Part shown: piece by piece, positions 14,501 to 26,500 of the stretch | How the letters are laid out: the number at the start of each line of letters is the position of its first letter | Position numbering within the stretch: the first letter of the stretch is position 1 | Origin: Klebsiella pneumoniae | Lineage (GTDB): Bacteria > Verrucomicrobiota > Verrucomicrobiia > Limisphaerales > SXTU01 | Direction: 5' to 3' | Assembly (NCBI GenBank): GCA_943330855.2 | Contig: CALQJI020000021.1 | Location: 1 to 64,000, forward strand | DNA length: 64,000 bases | Position numbers and translations under genes: made by a program | The notes under the pieces: model-generated | Database searches by the model: none | What the model was told of the DNA's origin: nothing | Seen by the model: only the letters and a program-made list of their open reading frames with translations

Positions 14501-17500
14501 AAGCCGAAGAGCGCGTTGATCGCCGTGGCGATCGTGTTGGTGGTCGTCGAGGCCATCCGCACGTTGACCGTCAACACGCCGGTGTCGAAGCGCGCGGTGG
14601 CGGTATCGCCCACGAGCGTGCCGTCGTCAATGATGCGCACTTGGAACTGCGGCTCCACGCTCAACAGGTCGGCGGGGCCAGGCAGCGTCGCGGTCAACAG
14701 CGTGCCTGTCGTAGTGCCGTCGCTGCGCCAGAGCTGATACGCCGACGCCGCGTTCTGGACCGTGAAGTAGAGCACGGAGTTGCCGGCACCGACGAGGTCG
14801 GAAGCGGTCGTCCCGGCCGGCAGCGAAGCCACCAAGACGCCTGCGGTGCCCACCGTGCCGGACGCCGCATTCCAGGTGATCTTCCACAGCTCGACCCGAG
14901 TCGGGTTGATGGCATCCACCGTGTAGTAGAGGAAGCCGTTCATGCTTACCACGTCCTTCGCCGGCAGGCTGCCCGGCACGAGATCCACGAGCGCAGGCTG
15001 CGCCACAGTCGCGCCGTCGCTGAACCAAAGCGCATTGCCCTGCGTAAAGAAGAGCCGGTCCCCGGCAGCGCGGAGGTTTTGCGGCGTGCTGACCGCGTTG
15101 CTGACGCGCGTGGCAGTGCTGTCCGCCACCCAGAGTTCCGTCGTGCCGACCGTGAAGAACACGCGCTGGCCGACGGCGGTGAGGTTGGCCGGGGCCAAGG
15201 TGAAGGCCGTGGTGTTCACCTTCACCGCCACGCCTTGCACCACGCGGAACAGATCGAACGCGCCACCACTGGCCTTCACGAAGTAGGGCGTCCCACCGAC
15301 ATTGGTCAGGCTGGACAGGTTCGCCCCGACACTCGCGCCTGCGGCATCCTTGGTCTCCAGCGCCACCGTGCCGCTGGTGAACCACAGCCGGTCACCGGAC
15401 GTGAAGTAGAGCGTGCCGTTCACGTCCGTCAGATTCGTCGGCGCGGGCAGGTTGATGCCGGAATCATTTTGCACTTCGATCGTGGCGGCCGAGGCGGACG
15501 GGTCATAGACGCGGACGTAGTAGGTGCCGGCCACCATGTTCCGCAGGTCAATGATCCCCTGCCCCGCCGCGAGGCGCCGGCCTTCCGCCGTGAAGACATC
15601 CGCCAGCACACCGGCCTGCGCCGCCAGCTTGAACGTCAGCGTGCTGTCCGTGCCGGCCTTATCCGTGAAGGTGCGGATCGAGAACGGCTGGGCCGTCGAG
15701 GCCTCGATGCGCAACGCCATGCGGGTCCAGCCGTTGCGCAGGAAATGCCGCACCGCGTTGGTGAGGTCCACCTCGGTTACGACCCCCTCGGAGGAGTAAG
15801 TGAAGAGCGCGCCGCGCGTCGCGTCGGCAAGGGTCACCACGCCGTCGCTCTCGAGGTCGAGCACCTTCACCGTGAAGGGCGCGAGCACCCCGCCGCCGAA
15901 GTCGGCCAGCCGTTTGGTGCTCCGGACCACGGTGGAGCTGAGCGGATCACTGCGATACAACTCCCGGGTCACGCCGGCCAGGAAGAAGAGCTTGTTACCG
16001 ATGGCGCCGAGCTTCAACGCGCTGCTGATCAGCGTCGTATCGCCATCCACCTTGAGCTGGTTCACCGCAGTCGTGTTCGCGACGTGTAGGACACCGAGGC
16101 TGGGACTATCACTCGTCGTGTAGAACAGGGCATCCTCGACGGCCGTCAGGTTGTCCAGCGTCTCGGGGTGCTCCGAGCGTTTCACGAACGTCGTGCCGGA
16201 CGTGTAGAAGAGCTTGAACGGCGTCGACCCACCCGTCGGCACGTTCGCCACGAAGAAGAGCGTCCCACCCACATCCACCGTCTTCACTACCGTCGTGCCC
16301 GCGCCGGACAGCGTGAAATTCGAGTCCGCCGCGCTGAGCGGGCTGGCCGCTCCGCTACCGCTCCACTTCCACAGATTCACACCGGTTGCGGCGCTCGTCG
16401 TGAAGAAGACATTCGAACCGGAGGCGGTGAAGTTCGCAAAGCCGGTCGCGCCCCCCACCGTTGTGCCGAGCACGGCCTCGCGGCCACCGCTGGCCACCTT
16501 GAGGAGATTGACGCCCAGATTGAAGACCAGGTCATTGCCAAACAGCACGAGGTTATCCGCCCCGGTGACCACCTCGAGGCCGGCGACCGCTGCCGGCGTC
16601 GCACTCGCAGAGGTGACGACCTGCAGCCTGCGCGCGGCCTCAACTCCGGTGCCGGTCGCCGTGAAATACACGTTCGTGCCGACCAACGTGGCCTCGGCAG
16701 GATTGCTGTTCCCGTTCACGGCGGTGTTTGCCTCGATGACGGTGAAGGAGATGCCGTCCGTGCTGCGATACAGCTCCACGCCGCGCGTGCCACCGCTTTC
16801 CAAGGCCGACAGGTAAAGGGTGGAGCCGAGCACCCGGAAGCCCTGAACCTGCGTGGGTGTATTGCTATTGAACGTCACCTCCACGGCGACCTCATCGGTG
16901 CCCAGGCGGTAGAGCTTCACGGGGCCCGCCGGATTGCCCGCCAGCAGGTAGAGGAAACTGCTACCCGTGCCGGTGGTGAAGGCCCCGAGGATCTGGATGT
17001 CGTAGGTGACCATCGGGGAGACCTTGAAGCCATTGTTGGCCTGGCTCTCAGTGGTGCCATTCGTGGACCACAGTTCGTCCCCGGTGCTCACATGCTGCGC
17101 GACGAAGTAGAACTTGCTGTTGAACGTGGCCCCGGCCACATCCGCCGCCGTGTTCAGGCTGCTCAGGAGGCTGGCCGTCAGGCTCTCCGGCGCATTGATC
17201 GTGCCCGTGGCATCATTCGAGGCGGATTCAATGTCGGTCCCCTTCTCGACCGTGAACTTCCCATCCGCGTTGACCGCTTCAATGAGGTCCTTCGTCAGAG
17301 TCACTCCGGGCACGAACTGGATGGTGTAAATGTTCGATGCCAGCGTGAGGACCACCGCGCCGCTGCTGCTGCTGGTGCGGTCATAACGAATCGTGACCGA
17401 GGTGTTCCCCAGATAGGTGAACCGGATCGCGTTGTTCGCGCCCACCGGATCAATCGTCACCGGCGCGCTGCCCGCCGCGCCACCCGTGTTGCCCGTGGTG

Positions 17501-20500
17501 ACGTTGGCAGTGTGGATGACGCCGGTGCCAGTGTTGGAGTCCGCATTAGTGACGGTGAAGATCGGGTTGCCCGCGCCCGGCGTGTTCCCGCTCGTGAAGC
17601 TCAAGGAGGTGCCGCTGCTGTTGTAGCGCAAGCCGTTGATCGCCATGAGGATGGTGCCTGCCGTGGTTACGCCGTTCTTGATGTTAAGGGTGAGTGTCTT
17701 GGCAGTGTGGTTGTAAGTGGCGGTCGCGACGTTGGTGGTGATGGTGCCGTCATCAATGAACTTGACGGCGATTGTGTTGTTCACCGCCAGGCTGGTGGAA
17801 TCACCAGTGAACTTGTTGTCAGCAGTGGTGATCACCACGTCGTTGTTCGTGCCGCCGGGTTGGAGCGTGCCGGAGGCGGGCGTGCCGGTGGTATTGGTTG
17901 CGGCTGTGATCGAGACTATCTTTTTCAACGAGGCGGCCGAGAGGTTGTCGCCATTGCTGCGGGTGATGGTCAGCTGGTTGGCATTCCAAGACGCCGTCAG
18001 GGCGCCCGCAAAGAGGCTGGTCAACTTCGTTGCGAGCGCGGCTCCCGTGCTGGCGGAGAATCCAGTCAACTGCGTCTCCGTATACGACAAGGTGGTCGGC
18101 CCCGACGCGATGGTAATGCTGAAGATCATCGCGGTCGTCACATCACTATTGGACAGATCGAAGACCGCCGTGGCTACGGTGGCGGTGCTCCCGTTGGTGA
18201 TGGTGGGGGACCCGGTATAGGCGTTGACCAGCGTAGTGCCGTCTAGGTCGGCATTGGCCAGGACCCGTCCCTGTGAATCGGTGATAGTGAGCTTCGTGCC
18301 TGCGCTAGTCCAAGCGGCGCTCAGGCCCGCGCCGACGAAGGTGGCATCCGCATTCAGCACATCGCGCAGGGAGGTGCCGCTGCCCGCGCTGATGCCGGAC
18401 AAGTTGGAAATCTTCGGCACGCCGCCCACATTAATGGTGAACGTCATCGTGGCGGTGATGCTGGCGGTGCTGACATTGAAGACCGCCGTGGAGGAGACGA
18501 CGGTGCTCCCGTTGGTGATGTTGACGGCGGTGTAGGCGTCGGCCGACGTGTCGTCATCCAGGTCGGCATTGGCCAGGGCTCGGCCGAGCGCATCGGTGAT
18601 GGTGAGCCGGTCGGGCGTAGTAGTCCAAGAGGCAGTGAGGCCCGCGCCGACGAAGATGGCATCCGCATTCAATTTGCTGGCCAGCGAGGTGCCGTCGCCC
18701 GCGCTGATGCCGGACAAGTTGGAAATCTTCGGCACGCCGCCCACATTAATGGTGAACGTCATCGTGGCGGTGATGCTGGCGGTGCTGACATTGAAGACCG
18801 CCGTGGAGGAGACGACGGTGCTCCCGTTGGTGATGGTGGGGGACCCGGTGTAGGCGTTAGCCGGCGTGGTGTCGTCCAAGTCGGCGTTGGTCAAGGCTCG
18901 GCCGAGCGCATCGGTGACCGTGAGTTGGGTGGTTCCGCCATTCCAAGAGGCGGTGAGGCCCGCGCCGGAGAAGGTGGCATCCGCATTCAGCTTGCTGGCC
19001 AACGAGGTGCCGCTACCAGCAGTGATGCCGGACAAGTTGGAAGTCTTGGTCACCCCGGCCACGTCAATGCGGAACGTCATCGTGGCGTTGACACTCGCCG
19101 TGGTGACATTAAAGACCGCCGTGGAGGGAACGGCATCCCCGGTGGTGTAGGCAACGGAGGAGTCCACTTCGTCCGCCCTGAGCAGCGAGACGTTGGTAAA
19201 GGCGGCGATGCCGTCGTCCAAGATCGTCAGCACGTTCCCGCTCCAAGTGGCGGATAACCCTGCGCTGGAGAAGCCACTATTATTGTTCAGCGCCGCGGCC
19301 ACCGCACTGCTATCGGCCAAGCCCTTTAGATCGATCAGGCTAACGTTCGTCGAGCCAATCGTGACCGAGAAGCTGAGCAACTTCGTCGCGTCCGTATTGG
19401 TCAGCGGGAGGGTGAGGGTGGAGCGAACCGCGCCGGTCAGGGTGAGCGTGTCGGAGGTCGTGCCGGTCGCGAGCGTGCTGTTCACTGCGTGGATCACGCC
19501 CGAGCCATCGTTGTCGGCCTCGGACGAATCCAACGCCACGGTGAAGCGGTTCGCCGCGCTGGCATTGACGGCGGTCCGCACCTGCGCCGCGGTCGTAGTG
19601 CCGTTACGGAGGTTGATGGTGAGGACGGGGTTGACGCCGCCCGCCGTGGTCTGCGATGCCGCCGTGACTTTCTGGCTGGTTTGCGTGGTGGTGAAATCGA
19701 AATTGCTGCGAAGATTGCCGCCCGCCCCAAGGCGGTTGAGGGCTGCGATCACCGTGCCGATCGTGACGTTTCCGCCGCCGATGCTGATCGTGACCGTGTT
19801 GCCTGATTCCGTGGCCTGTGCCGCCCCGTTCGAGACCGAGGCTCCGTCTTGAATCACAATAACGGTCCCATTGTAGGCGGTGCCGCTCTGCTTGGAGGTG
19901 AACACGAGCGAGTCACCGGTGAACGTGAAGGTGGCGATGGCGAGACTGCCCGCGTAACTCACCATCGGTGTCCCCGCCCCCGTCACCGTGCCGTCGTCGA
20001 TGAAGCGGATGGTGGTGTTATTGTCACTCGTGCCGGTCGCGATCGCGGTGAAGGTGAGGTCATTCTTCGCGCCCTCCGGACGGACGGTCACGCTGGCATT
20101 GGTCGCCGCCCCGCTAGTAATGGCCGTATCGGCGACGTTGACGGTTCCATTCCCAGTGCCTTCGGTGGTCGCGGCCACCCAAGGGCCGGCCGCGGTCGAT
20201 AAGGCACTCACCACTGTGACGATTTGATTGGCGGTAGTAACCCCCGCCTGAATGTGGATGTTCAGCAGCTTGGTGGCGGCGACGAAGTCCGCCGTCGGGG
20301 TTGACGTGGAGCGATCGTTGATCAGCACCACCGTGACCCCGCTATAATTCGCCTCGCTGTTCGGGGCGGTGACTTGGAAGTCGTTGTTCGCCCCCGGCAC
20401 GATCACCGTCACCGTCGGCTTGCTGCCGATCAATGTGCGCGGTAGGCCGGTGCCCGTATGGACGAAGCGCACCAGCTTGATGCCCTCCGCATCCTTCGCG

Positions 20501-23500
20501 GTGAAGAACAGTTGCAGCCCGTCATTGCTCACCACGAAGTCCTGCGGGTTGGAACTGCTGGCACCGGCAACGAGATTGAACCGGGTCATCGTCCCGGCAG
20601 AGTCCACCGAGTAGAGTTCCGTATCGGCCGAGGCGGTGGCGGCGAAATACAGCTTGCTCGCGAATACCGTGAGCCCGGTCGGATTCGTCAACGCGGCATT
20701 GCTCTGCGTGGAGTCCGTCACGCGCGTCGGCGAACCACTGCCCGAATAAACCCACAGCCCGGTGGCCGCCCCATTCGATGCGACGAAATACAGCTTGGTG
20801 GACAGTGCCGTCAGGGACGCCGGATCCGCGCTGGCGGAACCGGTGTTGAGGTCAGCCACGAGCTGGGCCGTGGCAGCGGTAGCGTCCACCTCATACAACT
20901 CGTAGCCCTTGTCGGCGGCACCCGACGCCTTGGCCGCGATCATCAGCTTGGAACCCAACGCGGCGATGCCGTAGAAGTCCGTCACGGCATTGCCCCCGGA
21001 GGCCGTGTCAAACGCCACGGCCGTGAGCGTATCCGCGGTCGTCAGGCGGAACAGGCCGGCCGAGGTGGCGCTGCCGGGCGTGCCAACGCGAGCGGCGAGG
21101 TAGAGGTTGGTTCCGACAGGGACGTATTCATAGAAGTCCGCGCCGGGCACCACACCGATGCTGTGCGAGGCGCTGCCATCCACCTTGAAGAGCAAGGCCT
21201 CACCAGCGGAATCCCCGACGTAGTAGAGCGCGTTGTTGAAGTTCACGAGCCCCTTCGGATTCGCCACCGCCGCGCCGGCTTGGCGGACATAGGAAACATT
21301 TTGGCCCTGGGCCTGATAGAGCGCGGTCGTGGCGAGGTAAGTCGCCCTGAAATACAGCGTCTGGCTCGCTCCCGCGGTCAGTTGCGTGGGATCGGCGATG
21401 GGGTTACCCAGGGGATCGGCGACCTGGTTGAGCACCGCGCCGCTGGTGGACCAGAGTCGGTCGACGCCGGCATTGATCTCCACCAGGTAGAGCGCCTCAC
21501 CACTGCTGCGCAAGGTGGCCGCCGTGCCCGTGGGCAAGGTCGCAGACTGCGTCGCGGTGCCCCCCGGCAGCAACACCGGCACCGCCACCGGCCCGCCGCC
21601 CGTGCTCTTCCAGAGCGTGTTTCCATCGCGGATGAAGTAGAGCGTGTCGCCGACCGCCGTGAGGTCAGTCGGCTGGGAGGCGAGCGTCGCGAGTTGCTCC
21701 GTCCCGCTGGCCGTGCCGTTCGAGAGGTAGAGCTGCCAAGGGCCGGCGGGGTTTGTGATGTCATTCGCCACCAGGTAGAGGCGGTTGCCCACCACGGCGA
21801 GATCCACGAGATTTTGCGGCAGCGTGCTCTGACCCACGGCCGCGGACCGGAGGAAGAGCTTCACGCTCTCGATGGCTTCCGGGGTATTGATGAACGGCAG
21901 ATACGGCGAGAGATCAAACTCGCCGATCGCGATGCGCTGGTTGGCCTCGTTCTTATACGCGCTGGCGGGCACCTCCACCTTCACATTGCTGGTATCCGCG
22001 CCCGAGTAGAAGAGCTGCAGCGATGCCCCACCACCCTGCTGGAAGAACTCGAGCTTGATCGTGTGTGCGCCCGCCGTCAGGGCAAATGCGGACGAGGAAA
22101 GCTGTGTGGTTGCGTGCAGCCCGTCGTGGTTCACCCGCACGACTCCATCAATCGTCAGCCGGCTGCCGTCATCCGAGCCCAGCGTGAAGGTGTAGTTGCC
22201 CGCCGTCGTGATATTCAGGAAGCCTTCGAACTTCATCGCATAATTCGTGGAGCGCTGGCTCGCCCCGAGGTCGGGCTTGGCGACGAAGCCGGTCTTCTTG
22301 ACCTGGCCAGCGGCGGTGAATGCCGCGTCCAGCGTCTGCGGGTAATCCACCACCGTGTAGGTGTAAGGCGTCGAAACGTAGTAGCCACCCGTTCCGACCG
22401 TCACAAACCGCGAGTAGTAGCCCGTCACCGTCCGCGACGTGCCCTCATACTCATAGTAGCTGAAGGAGAGGCCGTTCGGGGAGCGCACATCCAAGGTGCT
22501 GCCATCCGGCAGCAGCGTGAAGCTCGGGCTCGCCCCGGCAATACTCCCGACATCGGCGGGGCGGAGCGGTTCGGTCCGGGCCAGCACGGCGACCGGGGCA
22601 AGCCGGATGTATTCGCCGGCCTGACCGTCACCGAGGGTGGTGAAGCGATACCAGCGCTCGTGCTCACCGGCGCGGAGAACGTAGCGGTTGTCATCCGGGA
22701 AGCCGTCGCCATCCAGATCCGCATCGAGGAAGCTGGAGGGTCGGCCGGTGCCGATGTTCACGAGGAAGTCACCGCTGCCGCTGATGGTGCGGTTGGTCAG
22801 GATCGCATACGCCTCGGGCAGGTCGAACAGCAGGTTGGCTCCGTAGACGACATGGAGGCGGCCCGCGTCCACTTTGGTCACGCCACTCGCGAAGCCGTCG
22901 GCCAGCGGCGCGCCCAGGATTAGATCGGCGATGCGGTCGGCGTTCAGGTCGAGCGCCGGTGTATTGGGCAGCGTGCCCAGGCGGTCAGTGGCCGCGGCCC
23001 CCTCAACAATGAAGTTCGCGTTCGTCAGGAGCATCTCGCTCGTCGCTTTCGCGATGGAATAGAAGAGGAACACCCGGCCGCGCTCCTGCTGGTCGAGCAC
23101 CGGGACCAGCGCTGCATTCAACTCATCCGAGTAATCCGTCGTCTGGATCACGCGCGGCTGGCTGACCGCGAGATCCATCTCGCCATCGCCGTTGAAATCC
23201 CCCGCTGTCGCCCGCAGCGCACCGAGCAGCGAGGTGGCGCCAAACTGGTCGATGGCCAGTTGCAGCACCCGGATGTTCGCCCGCGCCGTCGCGTCATAGA
23301 ACGTCGGCGGACCGCTGTTCCGATACGTGCTGTTGCCGAAGTAGACCAGCAGGCCGCCGGTGGCTGTAAAGCTGTCCTCGCGCGTCCGGCTGACGGCGAA
23401 ATCCCCATAGCCATCCCGGTTCACGTCACCCAGCGCGTAGGCCCCGCCGGCTAGCGAAACACCTTCGAGAATCGCCGCGCTATCGCGCTCCAAGCGCACG

Positions 23501-26500
23501 GTCACGGGTGCCGCCGCGGTCCGGCCGGGCAGTAGATACACCCGACCGATGGAAGGCGCACCCTCCAGCGCCGGATCACGATACACGAAGCGCGGCTCAC
23601 TGAACGCGAGGTCGTCCAACCCGTCGCCGTTCACATCGCCCACGAGATCGGTTTGCACCCGCGTCGGCGCGTAGGAGATTTCCAACTGCCAGTCCACGAG
23701 CACGCCCGAGAGGCTACTCCCGGTCGTATCGGTCAGACTCAACTTCCAGACGCCGTTCGGATTCTTCCCGTTGAACGACGTCAGTGACGGCAGGTTGAAC
23801 GTGCCGGTATAAGGCGCGGTGGTGAGCGCGCCGCCCAAGTTGTCGAAGGCCATGTTGACCAGGTTCGCTCCCGTCAGCGTGCCGTTGAAGAGCGTCACCG
23901 CCGTGCCATCTGGGGCGACGAGTTCGCCCTTCAGGCGCTGCAGCTGGGGATACGTCAGGTTGAGTTTAACGTTCAGGTCAGTGATGTAGCCGGGCAGGCC
24001 AGAGACCGGCAGCGTCGACTCGGTCGGATTGGTCCGGACACGAATCTCCCAGTTGCTCAGCGTGCCCTGATAGTCACCGTTCGCGTCCACGATCTCCAGC
24101 GTCCACGTCGCGTTCGGCGTGAGGGTGTCCAAGGCGCTGAGCAGCGATCCCCCGCCGTCCGGCTGGAAGGTCCCACTGAACGTGCCGGAGCCAGAGCTCA
24201 ACGACGTCGCACAGTCCTGGTCAAACACCGTGCCGGAGAATGCCGTCCCGGTGCGTCCCGTGCCAGAGGCAGTCAGCCGCACCGTCCGCGTCGTGCCCGC
24301 GCCGTTGTTGTAGAGGAGATTGAGCTGCAGTCCGCCCACGTTGGCGTGGGTGAGTGTCACAGACACGTCCACATCGCTGATCAAGCCGCCGCGGCCCGAG
24401 GTCACGATCCGCGAAATCACGGGGTCGTTCGTCTTCGTGGTCACCGCCCAGTCGATCAGTTTACCCACCGCTTCCGAGCGATTGAGCAGCGTCAACACCC
24501 AGCTCCCCTTCCAGTTCGTTCCCACGGCCGCAGTCTTCGTATCCCACGTCCCAGAGTCCGCTGGTATGGGCGATCCGGTAATGTTGAAGGTGGCATTTTG
24601 GAGCGCAGTGCCACTGAGCGAGCCGAAGCCAAACAACGTGAACTGTTGCCCAGTCGGGCTGGTCACATAGGCCCTCAAGTCGCTCAGGTTCGGATGGGTC
24701 AGGTTCAGACGGAAATCCACATCCGTCAGCGCGCCGGTCAACGAACTCGCCACGTTGACGGTTGACGTCGTCGTGCCATCTCCTCCACCCGTCGTGCTCA
24801 CAACAAGCTGCCAGTTGGCCAGCACACCGCTGTCTGCCCCCGCAAGATCGCTAATCTTCAGGGTCCACATGCCATTGCCGGTCGCGCCATCGAAGGCCGA
24901 CAGGGGCGCTTCGGGGCGGAAACTCCCACTGAACGGGGCGCCGCCCGAGGTGATCAGCATCCCCGCCTCGTCATCGAAGGTCGTGGCTGCCATGTTATCC
25001 CCACCGCCACCCCTGCGATTGAACAACTGCACCATCGTGCCATTTGGAGAACTCAGCCAAATCGCCAGATCACCCGTGTAGGTGTGGGTAAGATTGACGA
25101 CGACGTTTACGTCTAGGACCGAACTCGCTCCGGATATGGTGATGTAGGAATAGATCGTGGTGTAATCGTAGATGCCCAGATTGGGTGAGGCGGTGCCGCT
25201 GACGTTGGCAGGTGAGGCGGGATTAATGGACACGTTGGCCACCGTCTGGCCGAAGGCCGACGGCGTGGTCGGCACCACCTCGGTGCTCTGGTCGCGATAG
25301 AACGTCGGCACCGGCTGATTGATCGTGCCCGTGCTCACGACGGTGGTGAAGAGCTGCAGATCCACCACCTTGGCCGCATGCGCGGAGCTGATCGAACTTA
25401 CGGCCGTGCCATACGCCGGCAGATCCCGACCGCTGAAGATGTAGCCGTAAATGTTGGCCCCGTTGGCGGTCTCCGACACCACGGCCACGTCCGAGTAGGA
25501 GCGGCCGTTCGCGGAGTTCACTCGGCCCAGATAATTCAACAGAATCACCTTGGCGGTGGCGCCGTTGATCTCCGTGCCGCTCAGCACGATCTGGCGGGTG
25601 TAGCGCGCATCGAGGCTCGCCACGCTGCCGAGGGTGCGCGGCAACAGGTGGAAGGTGCCACCGGAGAAGATCGTCACCGTCGTCGTCAGCGTCGCCGCGT
25701 TGTAGCTGCTGAAGGCGAGGTCGGCGAAGCCGTCGGCGTTGACATCGCCCGCCCGATCAGCCGGTTTGCCGAAGGTCGTGAGATCAATGATGTGGTCGGC
25801 CTTCGAGGTCACAAGCTCAAGCCCCAGCGCCGTGAACGGCCCGAAGAAGACGTAAGCCTTCGTGCGGCCATAGACCATGAAGTCGTCGCGCCCGTCGCCG
25901 TTGAAATCACCGATGTTGAGCGCGTTGGCGAGTTGCTCATTGCCGTCCACGCCCTCGACCACGAACGCCTCGTTGATCTGCGGACTCTTGTTCGCGCCGG
26001 TCGAATTCGAGATGTCAATGCCCTGGTAATTGGCCGCGGACGGCGGGGTCAGGGACGGCGTCGTCAGGTCGAAGCGATACAGCCGCTCCATTTGCGGCGC
26101 AACCTGGCCGGCGGGATCAAAGAACGGCACGCGGGTCAGGCCGTTAAACACGCGCAGGGTCGAGCCCAGCAACTCCGCCAGCACGAGGTCCGCGTTCGAC
26201 GGGATCACGACCACGTCGGCGAACGTCGCGCCGCTGCTCACGGGGGTCGCATTACCACCCACCGCGCTGAAGTCCGCCAGCGCGTCCAGCGCTGCCACGA
26301 TCTCCGCCGTCGTGCTGCTGCCATTCGAGCGCGCGCTGACCGTGATGACGTAGCGGCCGGCGCCCTGCGAGATGTTGAGCGCCGCCGTCGGCGTGCCCGT
26401 GCCGAGCGTCAACTGCACCACCACATCCACGCCGCTGAAGCGCGCATCGGTGCTGGCCGGCGTGAGGGTGATCGCGCTGCCCGCGAGGGTGAATGAGCCG

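Noticed and set aside
13480-20440. Prophage, on account of phage-like GxNND domains
   Set aside because: The domains are in frame within the giant gene; there are no phage genes, integrase or attachment sites.
23660-25240. A subtilisin-like protease gene
   Set aside because: Only P-domains are present; I see no catalytic Asp, His or Ser motif of the S8 family around them.
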